64,000 nt of DNA, from contig LLEY01000169.1 of assembly GCA_001414485.1 (NCBI GenBank), positions 62,001 to 126,000 on the forward strand. The letters are read 5' to 3'. Below are positions 48,201 through 61,487 of the stretch, piece after piece. The position numbers and the translations under genes were made by a program. The notes under the pieces are model-generated. The model did no database searches. It was given only the letters and a program-made list of their open reading frames with translations, and had not been told where the DNA came from. This stretch comes from Calycina herbarum. Its lineage: Eukaryota > Ascomycota > Leotiomycetes > Helotiales > Pezizellaceae. Position 1 is the stretch's first letter, and the number at the start of each line of letters is the position of its first letter.

Positions 48201-50474
48201 AAGTTTATTCTCAACTATAGACGAGTCGTACGCCTGTTAACGGCTCTAACTTGTAAAGACCAGCCGTTTTAGTAGACACCTGCTTATTAAGACGCCTTCT
48301 CTAAGCTAAAGGCCCGGCTTATTAATATACCTCTTCTTATATACTTTAATCTGTAATATAAGTCTATAGTTAAGACCGATTTCTCTAACAGCGTTCTTAG
48401 TAGTATACTCCTTTAGTTATAGCTGAGTTAAGAGTAGCACCTTATAGCTTACTTCTCTAAGATAATAATACCTACTAAGATTAACTACTCGATTTATAAC
48501 AAAGAGATACTAGCTATTATACGTTCTCTAGAAGCCTAGAGACCTAAGCTCGAAGAGTCTCTATACTAGGTACGGGTCGTTTTAGACTATAAAGCTCTCG
48601 AGTACTTTATAATAACTAAAGCCTTATCTAGCTAACAAGCCTACTAGGCTAAAACCCTCTCTCGATTTAACTTCCTACTTACTTATAAGCCTAGTAGCTA
48701 GAATCGAGCAGATTCCCTTACTTACTAAGACTAAGAAGCAGATAGTTAAATAGTAATAAAGATATCTACTTATATATAAGTCCTCTTATAGCCTAAGAAT
48801 CTCGACTCGCGGATTATTACAGACCTAGACTTAGACCCTTCTATAGATATTACACCCGTTAGAGTAGCCGACAGACTATACAACTTAATTAACGATATTC
48901 TATAGGCTAATCGTACGAGTACAGGCCTTAACGCTCTCCGCTAGTACGCTACGGACGAACGCCTTAGCTAGACAACCTATAACAGCCTCCTGCTATACTA
49001 AGAACGGCTTATCCTACCTAAGGACGACGATCTTAAAGTACACTTACTAAGCAAGGTTTATAATCAAGTCTCGGTAGCCTACCCTAGATAATCTAAGACC
49101 CTAAAGCTAGTTATAGACCGCTACTACTAGCCGCACCTTTGTTTAGATATACAACGATTCGTCTATAACTGCTAGACCTGCTATCGCTCTTACGTACTAC
49201 GAGACCGCCTCCCTAGACTCCTCAACCTCTTACCTATCCTAGATCGCCTATAGCAACATATATTAGTTGATTTTAAGGAATTCCCTTCTAATAAGTCTAG
49301 GATAGATATAATTATTATCTTTATCTGTCGGCTAAGTAAGAGATCTGTCTCTATCTCTTATCTAAAGACTATAGACGTAAAAAAGACTACGCAGATCTAC
49401 CTCGACCGTATATAGCGCTATTATAGACCGTCAGATACTATTATCTCTAACCGCGGTCTGTAATTCGTCTTAGAGTTCTAGTAAGAGTTTAATCAGATCC
49501 TAGAGACTAAGATTAAGCTATCTACGGCCGTATATATATAAACCGACAGTTAAACTAAGAATATAAACTAGTAGATTAACTAACGCCTTCGCTCGTTTAT
49601 AAACTACTATTAAGATAACTAGTCTAAACTAATACCGATTATAGACTATGCTTAAGCTACACTTCCCTAGGACTCGACGACTCTTCCGCCTATATAAATC
49701 GAGCTTAGTTACGTGCCACGTACTAGCTTTGATTAGGTCCGCTAGAGCCTGGAAGAGCTAATAAGCGTCCGTAAACAGCTTTCACGAGACGAAGCAGTTG
49801 TATACGTAACCTATATATATAGCGCCTAGGAAACCGCCTGTAAGAGAATTAAGGCTGCTTAGGAACGCTAGTGTAAGTAAGCAAACAAGCACCGGCGACT
49901 AGTAGACTTTACTACGAGTAATAAGGTCTACGTATTAACAAAGACGTAGAATATAGACCGCCTAAGCTGTAAGCTCGACCAGTAGATAGCTAGTCTATAT
50001 ATAGTCTTAGAAAAGGTTAGAAACGCTTTCTAGGTCGACCTGTCTCCGATAATTAAAATATAGTCTATAATCTCTATAGACAAGCTTCGTAAAGCTTCTA
50101 ATAATCTACTACTAGGCTAGCTATAGGAACTAGGACTACCTATTATAGTTAACGGGTATAACGAATAGAATGTAGACTAAGTACTAGCTTCTAGAGACTA
50201 TTATAGAAAATTATAATACCGGGTTTAATAGATATAAAGCGAGCCAGACCCGGCCTAGTACCTAGCTTCTAACTTTATAAGCTACTTATATAAGTTTTAA
50301 GAGTTTCACGCTCTAAATCCTTCTCTTCTAGGGCCTCCTAGGTACTTAGTAGAATAGTTACAGAGCTGGGAAGATAGTATAGACGAGCTGGAATATTATA
50401 AGAACGAGGATAAATTACCTATAGAGTAGTAGGTTCAGAGCTCGCGGGCGAGCTCTACTTAAAGAGGGGGGTAA

Positions 50475-50781
50475 TGTTACGGACCTGGCCACCGCCGAGC
50501 ACGTGACTCGTGTACGGCTGCTCGCCGGCGTCTGTAAAGTCTGCTATTCCTAGCCTAGCTAGGAACCATTTCTACAAACGGATCGACATTCCTATAACTT
50601 ATCGATTCCTTAGCTATCTCTATATTATAGGACCTCTAGAAGTCTCCTCTTTCCTTCTCTTCTCTTCTGTAGCTTTAGATCTTTAATTAAACCACCTCTT
50701 ACTTCTCTGATTATCCGCTATATCTGTGTATACTACAGGTAAGAATAACTACTAGAGGGCTAGCAGATTAGGTTTGTTACA
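50475..50781 (+). repeat. Element C, right LTR (307 bp)
   Basis: Begins TGTTACGGACCTGGCCACC and ends GTTTGTTACA. CACGTG at 50,500-50,505. Confidence 0.95.
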
Positions 50782-53585
50782 TAGATATTTATTATTCTTA
50801 GTAGCGCTAATTTATAATTCGAAGGTCCTCTAGCTCGTTTAATTTTAAATAGTCTAAGTTTCTTATAGTCTAGTTTATTACTTAGTCTTTTTATATTAAT
50901 ATTTTTCTATACTAAGTAGACTTTATCTCTCTTTTTTAGTATTAGCTTCTAACTATGTCGTTTATTATAGTAGTATATATTCCGCTTAGTAATAAACTAC
51001 AGGTCCTCTATAAGTTCTTTATATAACCTCTTAATTTTCAAAACCTAAATATAAGTAAGTTAGTTATTAATAGTTATAGACAGCGGTTCTTAATATACTG
51101 TTAATTTATATCTAAAGTTAGTATAGAATAGTATAATAAGTGTTATTTCTATTACTAAACTATTATAAGTAAACTATACTAGAGACAGTAGTTCTATATA
51201 GTTGTTTTACTAGTAGTTTATATAATAACAAAGGTATATTTTAACTACTTGATTTATCTGTTCGTTTCCTCTATTTATCTAAGAGTAAAAAGCTATTAAG
51301 AGCTTTCTTTCGTACCTAATCGTTTTATAAGAGTAATCTAAAATTTAGAGGTAAAGAGTTTATCTCTATCTAAGAGTATTTCTTCTAGTAGTCTATGTCT
51401 TAAAACTACTTCTTTAAGAAATACGAATACTAATTCCTTAGCTATACTTAACTCTATATATAGTACTAAAATTATATATTTCGTAAGTCGTTCTATAATA
51501 ACTAGAATCGAGTTATACTTAACTCTTATTATTAGATCTTTAGATTTTAGAAGTTTAATAATAAAATCCTAAGATATTAATTTCTAAGATATCTATAGTA
51601 TTAGAGTAGTATTTATCTGTTTATAAGGAGTATAGTAGGAAGCCTTATTTCTAGTATAGATATTATATTCTACTATTACTTCTTTAACTATTATAGATAA
51701 TCGATTAATATAGTAGTATTATTTTATTCTCTAGAGAGTTTAACAAACTCTCTAATATCTATAAGCTAGTACTAAATAATATTCTTTAATAAATTCTCTT
51801 ATATATAAATCTAGAACTTATAACTTTCCGTTTTTATATCTTTTTCTATTATTATACTTATTTATAGTATAATAAATATTAGTAAAATCTCTTTCTTAAA
51901 CTAGGTTAGATAGTATATCCTCCTATTTAGCTAACTCCGGCTAATTTTTCTCTTATACTTACTATATCTTTTTCTACTAAGGATCTTTATCTCTTATAGC
52001 AGCGATTTTATAAATCGTAGAGGCTAAGTCTCTATTTTCAAGAGTTTTTAAGATTATAATCTTCTTAAATTCCTTATTCTCTTTATACCCGGGTTTCTAG
52101 CTAAGAGTATTAGCTCGAGTATTTAACGTTCCTTTTATATAATAAATAATAATATTAAAACCTTCTAATATCTCTACCTATCTAGCTAACTGTCTAGTTA
52201 TAAGTTCCTTGGTTGTTATAAACGTTCTAAGGTTCTCGTAGTTAGATAGAACTATAACTTAGTATTTTACTAGCTATAAATAAATTCTCTAGTATTCTAA
52301 AGCTAATACTATAGTAAGTAATTCTTTGTTAAAGATACTATAGTTTTATTATACTAGATTAAATGTTTTAGAATAATATATAATAGATATAAGTTTTCCT
52401 TTATTATTTAGTTATAAATAAATCGTACTTACTACTATATCTAAGGTATCTATTTCAATTGTACTAGGCTTATTTATATTAAAATCGTATAGAATAGGTT
52501 TTTCTATAAACCTTGCTTTAATCTTCTAAAAAGCATCCTTAGCCTGTTTATTCTATATAAACTTAATAGCCTTTTTTACTAGTACTAATATTAGTTTAGT
52601 AATCTTTATATAGTCTCTAATAAACAGATAACAGAAGTTTACAAATCTAAAAAAGGACTATATATCTTTTATATTCTCTAGTAACTTCTAGTTTAAGATG
52701 TCTTAGATCTTTACTAGATCTATTTCTATTTTCTCTAGACTAAATACTTATTCTAGGAAAAGTGTCTAAGTTACTTCGAACTCGTATTTTAAGAGTTTCA
52801 ATTAAGAGTCTACTTTTATAAGTCGTTATAGAACTTCTTTAATATATTCTTCGTATTCTTCTTCTTCTTCTAAGAAGATTAAGATATTATCTAGATAATA
52901 GATTACTATTACTCTTAGAAGATCTCTTAAAATGTTATTATTTTATCTCTAATATATAGCTAGTATATTATATAGTCTAAATAGTATAACTATATATTTA
53001 TAAAGACCTAATAGTAAAGCGAATACTATTTTCTATTTATCTCTAACTTTTATTTATATAAGTCTATAAGCGTTTTATTAATCTAGTTTCGTAAACCGTA
53101 CTACTTTACCTAACTTATCTTATAAGTATTAGCTAGGTAGTAGCGGATAAGCGTTCTTAACTATAGTATAATTTACTTCTTAGTAATTAACATATACTCT
53201 CTCTTCTAAGTTGTCTTTTTTCTTAATAATAAGTATATTTATAGTAATTAGCGATTTAGATTTTCTAATATATCTCTTTTTAATACCTTTCTTTATATAA
53301 CTTTCTATTCTCTATAGGCTTTTCTAGTTATATAACCGAAGCTTCTACTTTAAGAGATAATAACTCTCTTTTAATCTAATCTTATAATCTTATAGGCGAT
53401 GTTCTAGTAAGGCTCGTAAGTCTTCTAGGTTTTCGAACAACGCTTTAAATTCTCTATACTATATAGGTATTTCGTTATTAGCTGGTTTACTAACCTATAG
53501 AGGACTCTAGATAAGATGTTCTAGTATCTTAGAAGAGGTAGTACTAACCTCGTTCTAGCCTTATAGTTATAATTACAAACCTATA

Positions 53586-55446
53586 ACGTGGTATACTAGG
53601 ACCTCGTGATTATTAGAACCTTGTGAATTTTTTCCCTACCCTACTACCTCTAACTTTAACACGCGTTTTCTTAACAACTACCTAATAGAATCTTAAACCT
53701 AAGAAGCTCGAATTATCCTAGCTATCGAAGCTATTCGATTATCTAAACGAATAAACCGTAGTAAAGCTGCGAAGCTATATAGAGTCTCTTATTCTACACT
53801 TACTAATAGAATAGCTGGTTGAACTACTCTTAGCGAACGCCGGCTAGTAAATTATAAAATAACTATAATAGAAGAGAAGGTGATTATTTAAAATATACTT
53901 AATCTAGATACGAGAGGATTTGCGCTCTAACTAGGTAGTGTAGAAGATATAGTAAATTATATACTCGAGTTACGTAGAGGATAACGCGTTAGAAAGAACT
54001 AAGTATAACGATTTATATAACAACGTCTAGAACTAAAGACGCGTTTTAATCGCGTTTACGATTTCTAAAGAGCCTTGTACAAAGATCCTAAGCTAATTAG
54101 CGCGTGGTTTCAACTAGTAGAGAATATATAAGCGAAATATAGGATCTAAGACTGCGATTTCTATAACTTTGACGAGACTGGTTTTATAATAGGTGTTATT
54201 TACGCTAGAATAGTTATTACACGTGTTAATCGACGTGGCAGAGATAAGGCTGTCTAGCTAGGTAATCGGGAATAGACTATAGCAATTGTCTATATTAATA
54301 GAGAGGGTTTAAGCATCCCTCTATTCTTAGTAGTTTAAGGGAAAAATCACCTTGCTAGTTAGTATACTAAGGGCGGTCTTCCTAATAACTAGGTTATTAA
54401 ACCAACTAGTAATAGATAGACTAATAATAAGACGGGCTTAGAATAGCTAGAATACTTCGATAAGTATACTCGTGGTTATATAAAAGGGCTATATCGAATG
54501 TTAGTTCTAGATAGGCATAAGAGTTATAAATCAGTAGTATTCTAAGAGTATTATAAGTTATATAATATTATTACTCTTTACCTACCTTCTTATTTGTCTT
54601 ATCTAACCTAGCTACTCGACGTTAGATGTTTTAGTATTCTTAAACGTATATACGAGCGTTAAATCGAGACCTTTATTAAGGCTTATATAAACTATATTAC
54701 TAAGGTCGAGTTCTTTCTTACGTTTTATATAGCTTATAACTAGTTAATAACAACCTAAAACGCTAAAGCTGGGTTCTGTAGAGCTGGTCTAGTGCCTCTA
54801 GAACCCTAGACTATAATCTTAAAGCTTAATATTAAGTTACGGACTCTTATACCTACCGGACCCCTCTCTGCCGACGCTACCCCTTAGGTCTCCTAGACTC
54901 CTCGTAACTCTTCTAAAGCTCTTTTGTAATTAACTCTTATTAAGGATCGTATTACTCGTTACTAAGAAAGCTCGCTAACATCTATTTTCTAGATAATCGC
55001 TTTATTAGCAAAAGGTATAGAGCGATTAGCTTATAAGGTAACCCTCTTATTAGCTGAGGTCTATATACTTCGAATAGTAAATAAAGCTCTTAGCAAACGC
55101 CGGAGAGCTAAAAATACCCGTGTCTAAGAAGGAGGTGTACTTACTATAGAGGATATATAGGACGGATTAGCCTAGAAGAATACAGAGGAGCAGGTTCGAC
55201 GTAACAAGCGCTCTAGAGAGAGTAGAGAAGATGAAGAACAAACGACTTAGCAACGTTATAGCACTTATAGAAAAACTAGTTATAATACATAGACGTGTTA
55301 AGAAGTTGTAGATATATCTAGTTTATTAGATTCTAAGTAGTTTTAATTAATTTAATATGTTATAGTAGTTTTATTATATTTTAAAGTAGTAGAGTAGGAA
55401 AAAATTCACAAGGTTCTAATAATTACGAGGTTCTAGTATACTACGT
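53586..55446 (+). mobile_element. Fot1/pogo-like DNA transposon, copy 1, nested in B
   Basis: 1,861 bp between TA target duplications, with terminal inverted repeats of about 50-65 bp (acgtggtatactaggacctc.. / its complement ending ..agtatactacgt). Transposase remnants on plus: an N-terminal HTH region ARIILAIEAIRLSKRINRSK..YSTLTNRIAG, then LKTRFNRVYDF, PKLISAWFQLVENI and DCDFYNFDETGF (first catalytic Asp region of the DDE domain), and IPLFLVV. Many stops, typical of C-to-T decay. Confidence 0.9.
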
Positions 55447-57757
55447 TATAGAAACTATCTTATATTTTACTCTATATTCTATAATTTATCTTAGTTCTAG
55501 TAGAGTTCTAATAAATCGTTTTTCTATAGACTTATAGGATATAACGTTTAGATAATATCGTATCTAATTACCTATAGTTTTGTTTATAGTTTCTATAAAC
55601 TATAATTCTCTAACTATTAGATAGTAGAGCTCTGGTTTAATATAATAAACCTTAAATCTTCTTTTACTATTATCTTCTTTTAAAGAGCTTAGAAAGAATA
55701 TCACCTTTTTATTATTAGAAAAGGCTACTAAATATATTAGACTATCTTCTATAGTTCTCTCTAGTTCTAGAAGGGTTCTAATAAAACATCTCTCTATTAA
55801 CTAGTCTAATATAGTATATAGTTTATACTAAACCTATTTAATAGTTATTCCTTATAAGGTTTTAGTAATCTATTATTTACCTTCTTTTAGTTAGTGAAAT
55901 TCCTAGATTAGAGTAGCCTAGAGGTTTACTTAAATAACTCTAAATATTCGCTAATCTCTTAATCTCTTAAATAGTATCGCTATTCCCTTTTCTACTCTTA
56001 ATACCTAATATTTCTTATTAATTTCTAACTTATAGTCTTAACTAGGTAGGTAGGTAGTAATGTCTAACTTTAAATATCTATTATATTCGTTAAATTCTTC
56101 TAGATAATACTACTACTATTTAGCGATGTTATTCTTTAGACTAATAACCGTCTACAAGTCCCTCTTCTCTAGGTAGTCGTTTAGCACTACCTATTCTAGT
56201 CTAGGTTTCTTAAATTCAGTGGTTTCTCTTCTAGTAATAAGACTAACTATTGTTACTTAGTCTTATTTATTCTAAACAATTATATAAGTTGTTAAAACTA
56301 TAGAGTTAATCCTCTAAGTAGAATATAAGCTCTAAAAATCAGGTTTCTAGTTTTCTATATATATCTATCTATTTCCTCTCTTAAAAGTTCTAATAAATAC
56401 CTATGTCTCGTCTTCTTTAGGCTTATATATTCTTAGATCTACCTCTAATAAGTTAGATACTAATTCTAATAACTCTAATAAACTTATTAATAGTAGCGAT
56501 TCGTATTCTACTTAAAGAGGTAATTCGTAATCTATTTCTAACTATATATTATAATATTCTTCGAGTAGTAGATCTCTATTATTATTAGTATCCTAAACCC
56601 TACTAGCTTATAACTCGATTCTATCGTCTAGCTATATATATATAGCGTCTACCGATATATCTACAGCGTCTATTTCAATCTATATACTATATTCTCTAGC
56701 TTTAAGCTCTTTATCTATAAGTTTAATTTTATTAAATAAAGCTACTTCTTTTTAAACTATAGCGTTAACCTGTTTTTTTTCTTTAGAGTCTTTCTTCTTA
56801 CTATACTTATTTACTCTATAACCGAAGAGGCTATAGTTATAATATAAGTTCTACTCGTGTCGACGATTTCGCTCTTCTTAGGAAAGTCCTTCTTTCTTTA
56901 GAAAGGTTCTCTTCTATATAGCGTTTACCTCCTTACTATACTTAGTATAGAAGTGCTTCTACTTTCCTAACCCTCTACTCTTTTCTCTATATCTAAGGTT
57001 ACTCTTTCTAAATTCGTATAAACAGTTATCTAACTAGACAACTTCCTTAATTATACCTATAATAGTTAAGAACTATATATTCTATTTAGCTATCTCTTTA
57101 TAAATATATACTTTTAATCCTCTATAAAAGAGTTCTATAAGAGCGATAGTATTCTATCTCGATTTTATTCTATAACGTTAGAATTTATTAGTATAATCTA
57201 TTACTAATCTAGTTTAGTATAGATCTAAAAGCTTATATATAACAGTTTAGATAACGTTAAAGTCTCTAAAGACTTTTCTAATAGTTACTTTAAATCCTCT
57301 CTAAGATTTAAATATAATCTTAGTTAATTCTATCTTTCTATCTTTATTCTTATTCTTAAAGAAATCTTTAAGATATAGCTAAGCCTATTCTAGTACTAAT
57401 CCTCTTAAGTAGGAGATAGTAAAGATAGTTCGCGAATTATAATTACCTTCGAATTTATTAGAATTAAAGTTAAAGTAGATATCTATTTAGAGAAGGAATA
57501 AGTCGAGTTCCTTTCGCTTCTTATAATATATATCTAGTATCTTAACTTTAATAGTTTCAAGTACTTCAACCTTATAGAGCTTAGAGACGTCTAGTATATT
57601 AATATTATCGTCGTTCCTAGGTAATTATATACTAGTAGGTGTTCTTCTAGTAGCACTTCTAGATGTTTCTATAATATTAACTCGACTAGTATTTGGATTA
57701 GTAGCAGCGGGGGTTACTAGAGCTATAGCGACTAAACTTCTAAGCAGATACTTAAAG

Positions 57758-58220
57758 TATAATAAAACTTAAACGAACTAAACAAAGATAACTAAGTCTC
57801 GAAGGTTAGTATATAGGTAAGAAGTATAGATACGCTAGGTTGTTTACTTAGAAGTGAACTCGTTACTTATATTAAAGATATTAAATAAGATAATAAGATT
57901 AATAACTAAAGTTAAGTATAAAGCTCCTATCTAATAACAGACGTACTAGTCTTATATAGAACCTTCGTTTATATTAGAGTCCTACTTAGCAGGAGTTCCG
58001 AAGATAGAGTCCGACTCTATTTCTAGAGCTTCTTAAAACTAGACTCTATTACCTAACTATTTCTAACAGAGTTACGTAATATAACTATAATAAGATCCTA
58101 GGATTATATATTCTACTATATTTAATCCTTTTCTTTCTCTTTAGAGTTATAATAGTGTTTATCCTATTAGAGCGCCGCCTAGACTTTACCTAGTCACGTG
58201 CTAGCACGTGATTCGTAACA
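57758..58220 (-). repeat. Element B, right LTR (463 bp)
   Basis: Starts tataataaaacttaaacg and ends gattcgtaaca; same length as the left copy. CACGTG at 58,195-58,200 and 58,205-58,210. Confidence 0.92.
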
Positions 58221-61140
58221 CTACTATTACTCTGTCTATTAAAATAGAGTAACGATTAAGAAAGCCTTATAGCTTACTATAACTATCGCCTACCTACTAG
58301 AGATCTCTCTACTACTTATAGATTAGCTTACCTACTTCTAGCTCTCTATACTACTATTAGTTATCTACTAGTTATAGACTATAAAGCCTCTTTCCCTGCT
58401 TATAAGAGTATAACTCCTACTAGAGATATAGCAGACGTTCTTTACTATAATTATAATAAAACCAGGTATTATACGAATAAATACTCTTTTCTTTAAAAAC
58501 TTTCTACGGCTATTAAGCTACTATAGAAAGAAGCTAAGAGTTTATATATAGATTTACAAGCGTCTAGTAAAGAATCAGCTAATAAGAAACTCGTTTATAA
58601 GAACCTAGGAAAAGAATCGCTCTAAAGCAAGTCTTCTCTTTAGAGTAAAACAAACTTAGATCTTAATCTCTTAATCTAAGTTATATAATAAGTAGAAAGG
58701 CTTTTATAACTATATATACGTTGATTAAGAATAGATATACTTTTAATACTACTAGACTTATTAATACTAGAGTAAATAGATAGTTATTTATTAATATAGC
58801 TTTAGCTAACTAGTTAAGTTAATATTATAAATAGGCTATAGAAGAGCTATCTTATATAATATTAATTATAGGTTTTAATAGATATAAAGAGCTAGTAATT
58901 ACTCGTATTATTTGCTTAATACTAGGTATTAATAAATAATAGTTTACTAATACTCTCTTTCTAATTACTAATATTAGCAGATACGATATTATTATTAGTT
59001 ATTAATAGCTTATAAACGTAAACGTAAAGTTAGTAGTCTATAGCTATAAGATTAAGTAGCTAGAATCCCTTCCTCTAGTCCGCTGATTTAATTACTTAGT
59101 ATCTATTACTAGGGAATCGATAACTGTCTCTCTACTAGACCTCTAGACTTAGAAGGATATAGAGTACTATAACCTTTACTAGAAGACTACGAAGGAACCT
59201 ATATTAATTTACTCGATACTACTCCGAGGCTAGTACCAACGCTAAACCCCGCTACTAATTACTATTAAGAAAATTCTAGACGAAAGCTTTTAGTAAGACC
59301 TCGTCTCTACTAGGAACGGAATACAGGTTCTTATTTCTAACCGCTAGCAACGTCGCTAGTTCTTAGGAAAACGTTCAAAAGCAGCTATAAGCTCGCTTAC
59401 GAAAGACTCGCTTATAGACACCTATAAACCTACGGAAGACTTCGTTATTAATATCTATTATATTAGAGCTGCTGCTTTCTAACTTAACTTTTAAAAGCGC
59501 GATAACGAAGTCTTTACTACTAGTTTATAAGAGATCGATTATACTCTTATAAACAGGTTATATATAGAGCTCTCTTTCGTAGATTACGCTTTAGATAAAC
59601 AACTAGTAGAATAGAACGTTTACTAGGAATATATAGTATTTAAGAATATCTTTTCTAAGAGAGCTTTAGATAAGCTTCCTCTGCTATAGAACTAAGTTAA
59701 TTATAAAATCGAGCTTATAAGCTTAAATACTCTCTTATATAGTCTACTATATAGGATAACAACTAAGGAACTTCTAGCTATTAAGTAGTATATTCTCGAT
59801 AATCTTAATAAAGGGTTTATTATTCCTAGCTACGTCTCTTTCGCTTCTCTAGTACTGTTTATAAAGAAGCTAGACAGAAGCTTATAGCTCTATATCAACT
59901 ACTATAAACTTAATATTCTTATACGTAAGAACTAGTACTCTCTTCTACTAATCGACAAAACTCTTATATAAATTACTAGTACTAAAATCTTTATAAAGCT
60001 CGATATTCGTTAAGCTTTTAACTATATTTAAATAGATCTAGACTCTAAAGAGCTTATAACCTTCTAGACCTGTTATAGTATATTTAAATATAAGATATTA
60101 TCTTTTAGCTTAACTAATAGTTCTACTATATACTAGAGATATATAAATAGCGTTCTTATAGAGTATTTCGATAACTTTTATATAGCTTATCTTAATAATA
60201 TTCTTATATATTCTAATAACGAGCTTAAACACGTTAAACACGTTTATAAGGTCTTAGAACAGCTTTATAAAGCTAGACTATAAGTAGATATTAAGAAGAC
60301 AGAGTTCTACGTTACTTATACGAAGTATCTTAGTTTTATTATCTTTATAGATAGTATCGAAGTCGATCTAGAGAAGATCTCAGTAATTATTTCTTAGAAA
60401 TATCCTAGTACTATTAAGAGTATTTAGTTCTTCCTAGGTTTTTATAACTTTTACTAACGTTTTATTTAGGATTATAGATAGATTACTTATCTACTAAACT
60501 ACTTTATAAGTAAGAAAGTATTATTTAATTTTAACTTAGACTATAAGAAGGCTTTTAATATACTAAAAGAAGCCTTAGTTACTACACCTCTCTTATACTA
60601 CTTCATAGCTGATTTAGAGACTATAGTCGAGACTAACGCTTCTAATAAAGTAGTTATAGCTATAATATTATAACGTATATCTAAAACTAAATCGTAGAGA
60701 CTTATAAAGTGCTTCTTAAAGATAATAAACTCTACTAAGCTTAATTACTAAATCTATAATAAGAAGATATTAGCTATTATCTACTCTTTTAAATAATAGC
60801 GAGTAGATCTCGCTTAAACTAGCTCTTAGATTAAAGTCTTTACTAATTATAAGACTTTAAAGTACTTTATAACCTCTAAAACCTTAAACTAGTAGTAAGC
60901 GAGATAAGTAGAGTTTCTATTAGAATTCTACTTTATAATTATATTTTAAGCTAGTAAGTAAAACGAAAAGACAGATATACTAATATACTAAGAGTAAGAT
61001 ATTAGTCTATAGAATAACTTAAAAGCGTTTATAAGATAATAAACTCTACTTATATCTAATTAGTTAGATCTATATATTACTATCTAATTAGAACCTTTAA
61101 TAATACTAGCTCTAGTTACTTATTATTAATTATAAGCTAG

Positions 61141-61485
61141 TAAAGTCGAACTTAGCCTATACGAGGCGCTGGCTACGAACCTTCGATTATATTATCGAAG
61201 AGCTAATAAGAGTCGTATAAGAGGAGGAAAGAGATTATCGTCGTCGCCGTCGTAGTACGACTGTAGAACTAGCGGTAAAGCTAGGAAAGTAGAGTTTTTA
61301 TAACAGCGATAATAATAACAAAACCGATACGAAGATCTTATTTATATAATTACTATACTAACCCCTCGAGCTATATCTAAACGAAGTATTATAAGAAGAT
61401 ATAGCTAACGTAGACGAGACTTAGACGTAAGTTAAGAATAAGACAGAGGCTACGTAGAGCTAATTTATAGATTATAATAATAATA
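61141..61485. other. Unidentified AT-rich repeat sequence
   Basis: Sequence between the readable end of element D and Fot1-like copy 2. An Arg-rich stretch (cgtcgtcgccgtcg near 61,239) is present; no element ends recognised. Confidence 0.35.
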
Positions 61486-61487
61486 TA

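Larger units (their letters stand above)
44907..50781 (+). mobile_element. LTR retrotransposon C (Ty3/gypsy-like), nested in B
   Basis: 5,875 bp with 307-bp LTRs and target duplication TAGAT (44,902-44,906; 50,782-50,786). Plus orientation: polypurine AAAGAGGGGGGTAA directly precedes the right LTR. A gag-like frame begins near 45,434 (QLAIALKQVRLLREQLDD, with stops). The CCHC knuckle remnant is at 46,279-46,320. The RT core YFNDILIYS is at about 47,926-47,957, followed by RNase H and integrase-like sequence. Near the end, PPRYLVE and LQSWEDSIDELEYYKNED resemble a degraded chromodomain-type tail. RIP-mutated throughout, but the first about 75 bp of each LTR stay GC-rich. Confidence 0.93.
43673..58220 (-). 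mobile_element. LTR retrotransposon B (Ty3/gypsy-like) carrying two nested insertions
   Basis: Bounded by 463-bp LTRs and the target duplication CTACT (43,668-43,672; 58,221-58,225). Minus orientation: a purine-rich AAGAAGGGGATAG abuts the left LTR on the minus strand, and the RT core reads as YYLDNILIF near 52,880-52,910. A gag CCHC knuckle remnant lies at about 56,800-56,850. Removing nested element C and the Fot1-like element leaves about 6.8 kb, a normal Ty3/gypsy size. Multiple stops everywhere. Confidence 0.9.
42269..61140 (+). mobile_element. Retrotransposon D (Ty3/gypsy-like), interrupted and decayed
   Basis: Oldest layer. A presumed LTR-like start at about 42,269 (tattacggcgctgg) holds two CACGTG motifs. 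A gag-like region begins near 42,870 (ARSNKGGKEKTSASL) and runs to 43,672, where element B is inserted; after B it resumes at 58,226. Further along are a CCHC knuckle remnant (58,443-58,487), protease/RT sequence with AYLNNILIYS near 60,180-60,215, and an RNase H-like region to about 61,100. No second LTR and no clear integrase were found, so the right end is approximate and the element is probably truncated. Confidence 0.6.
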
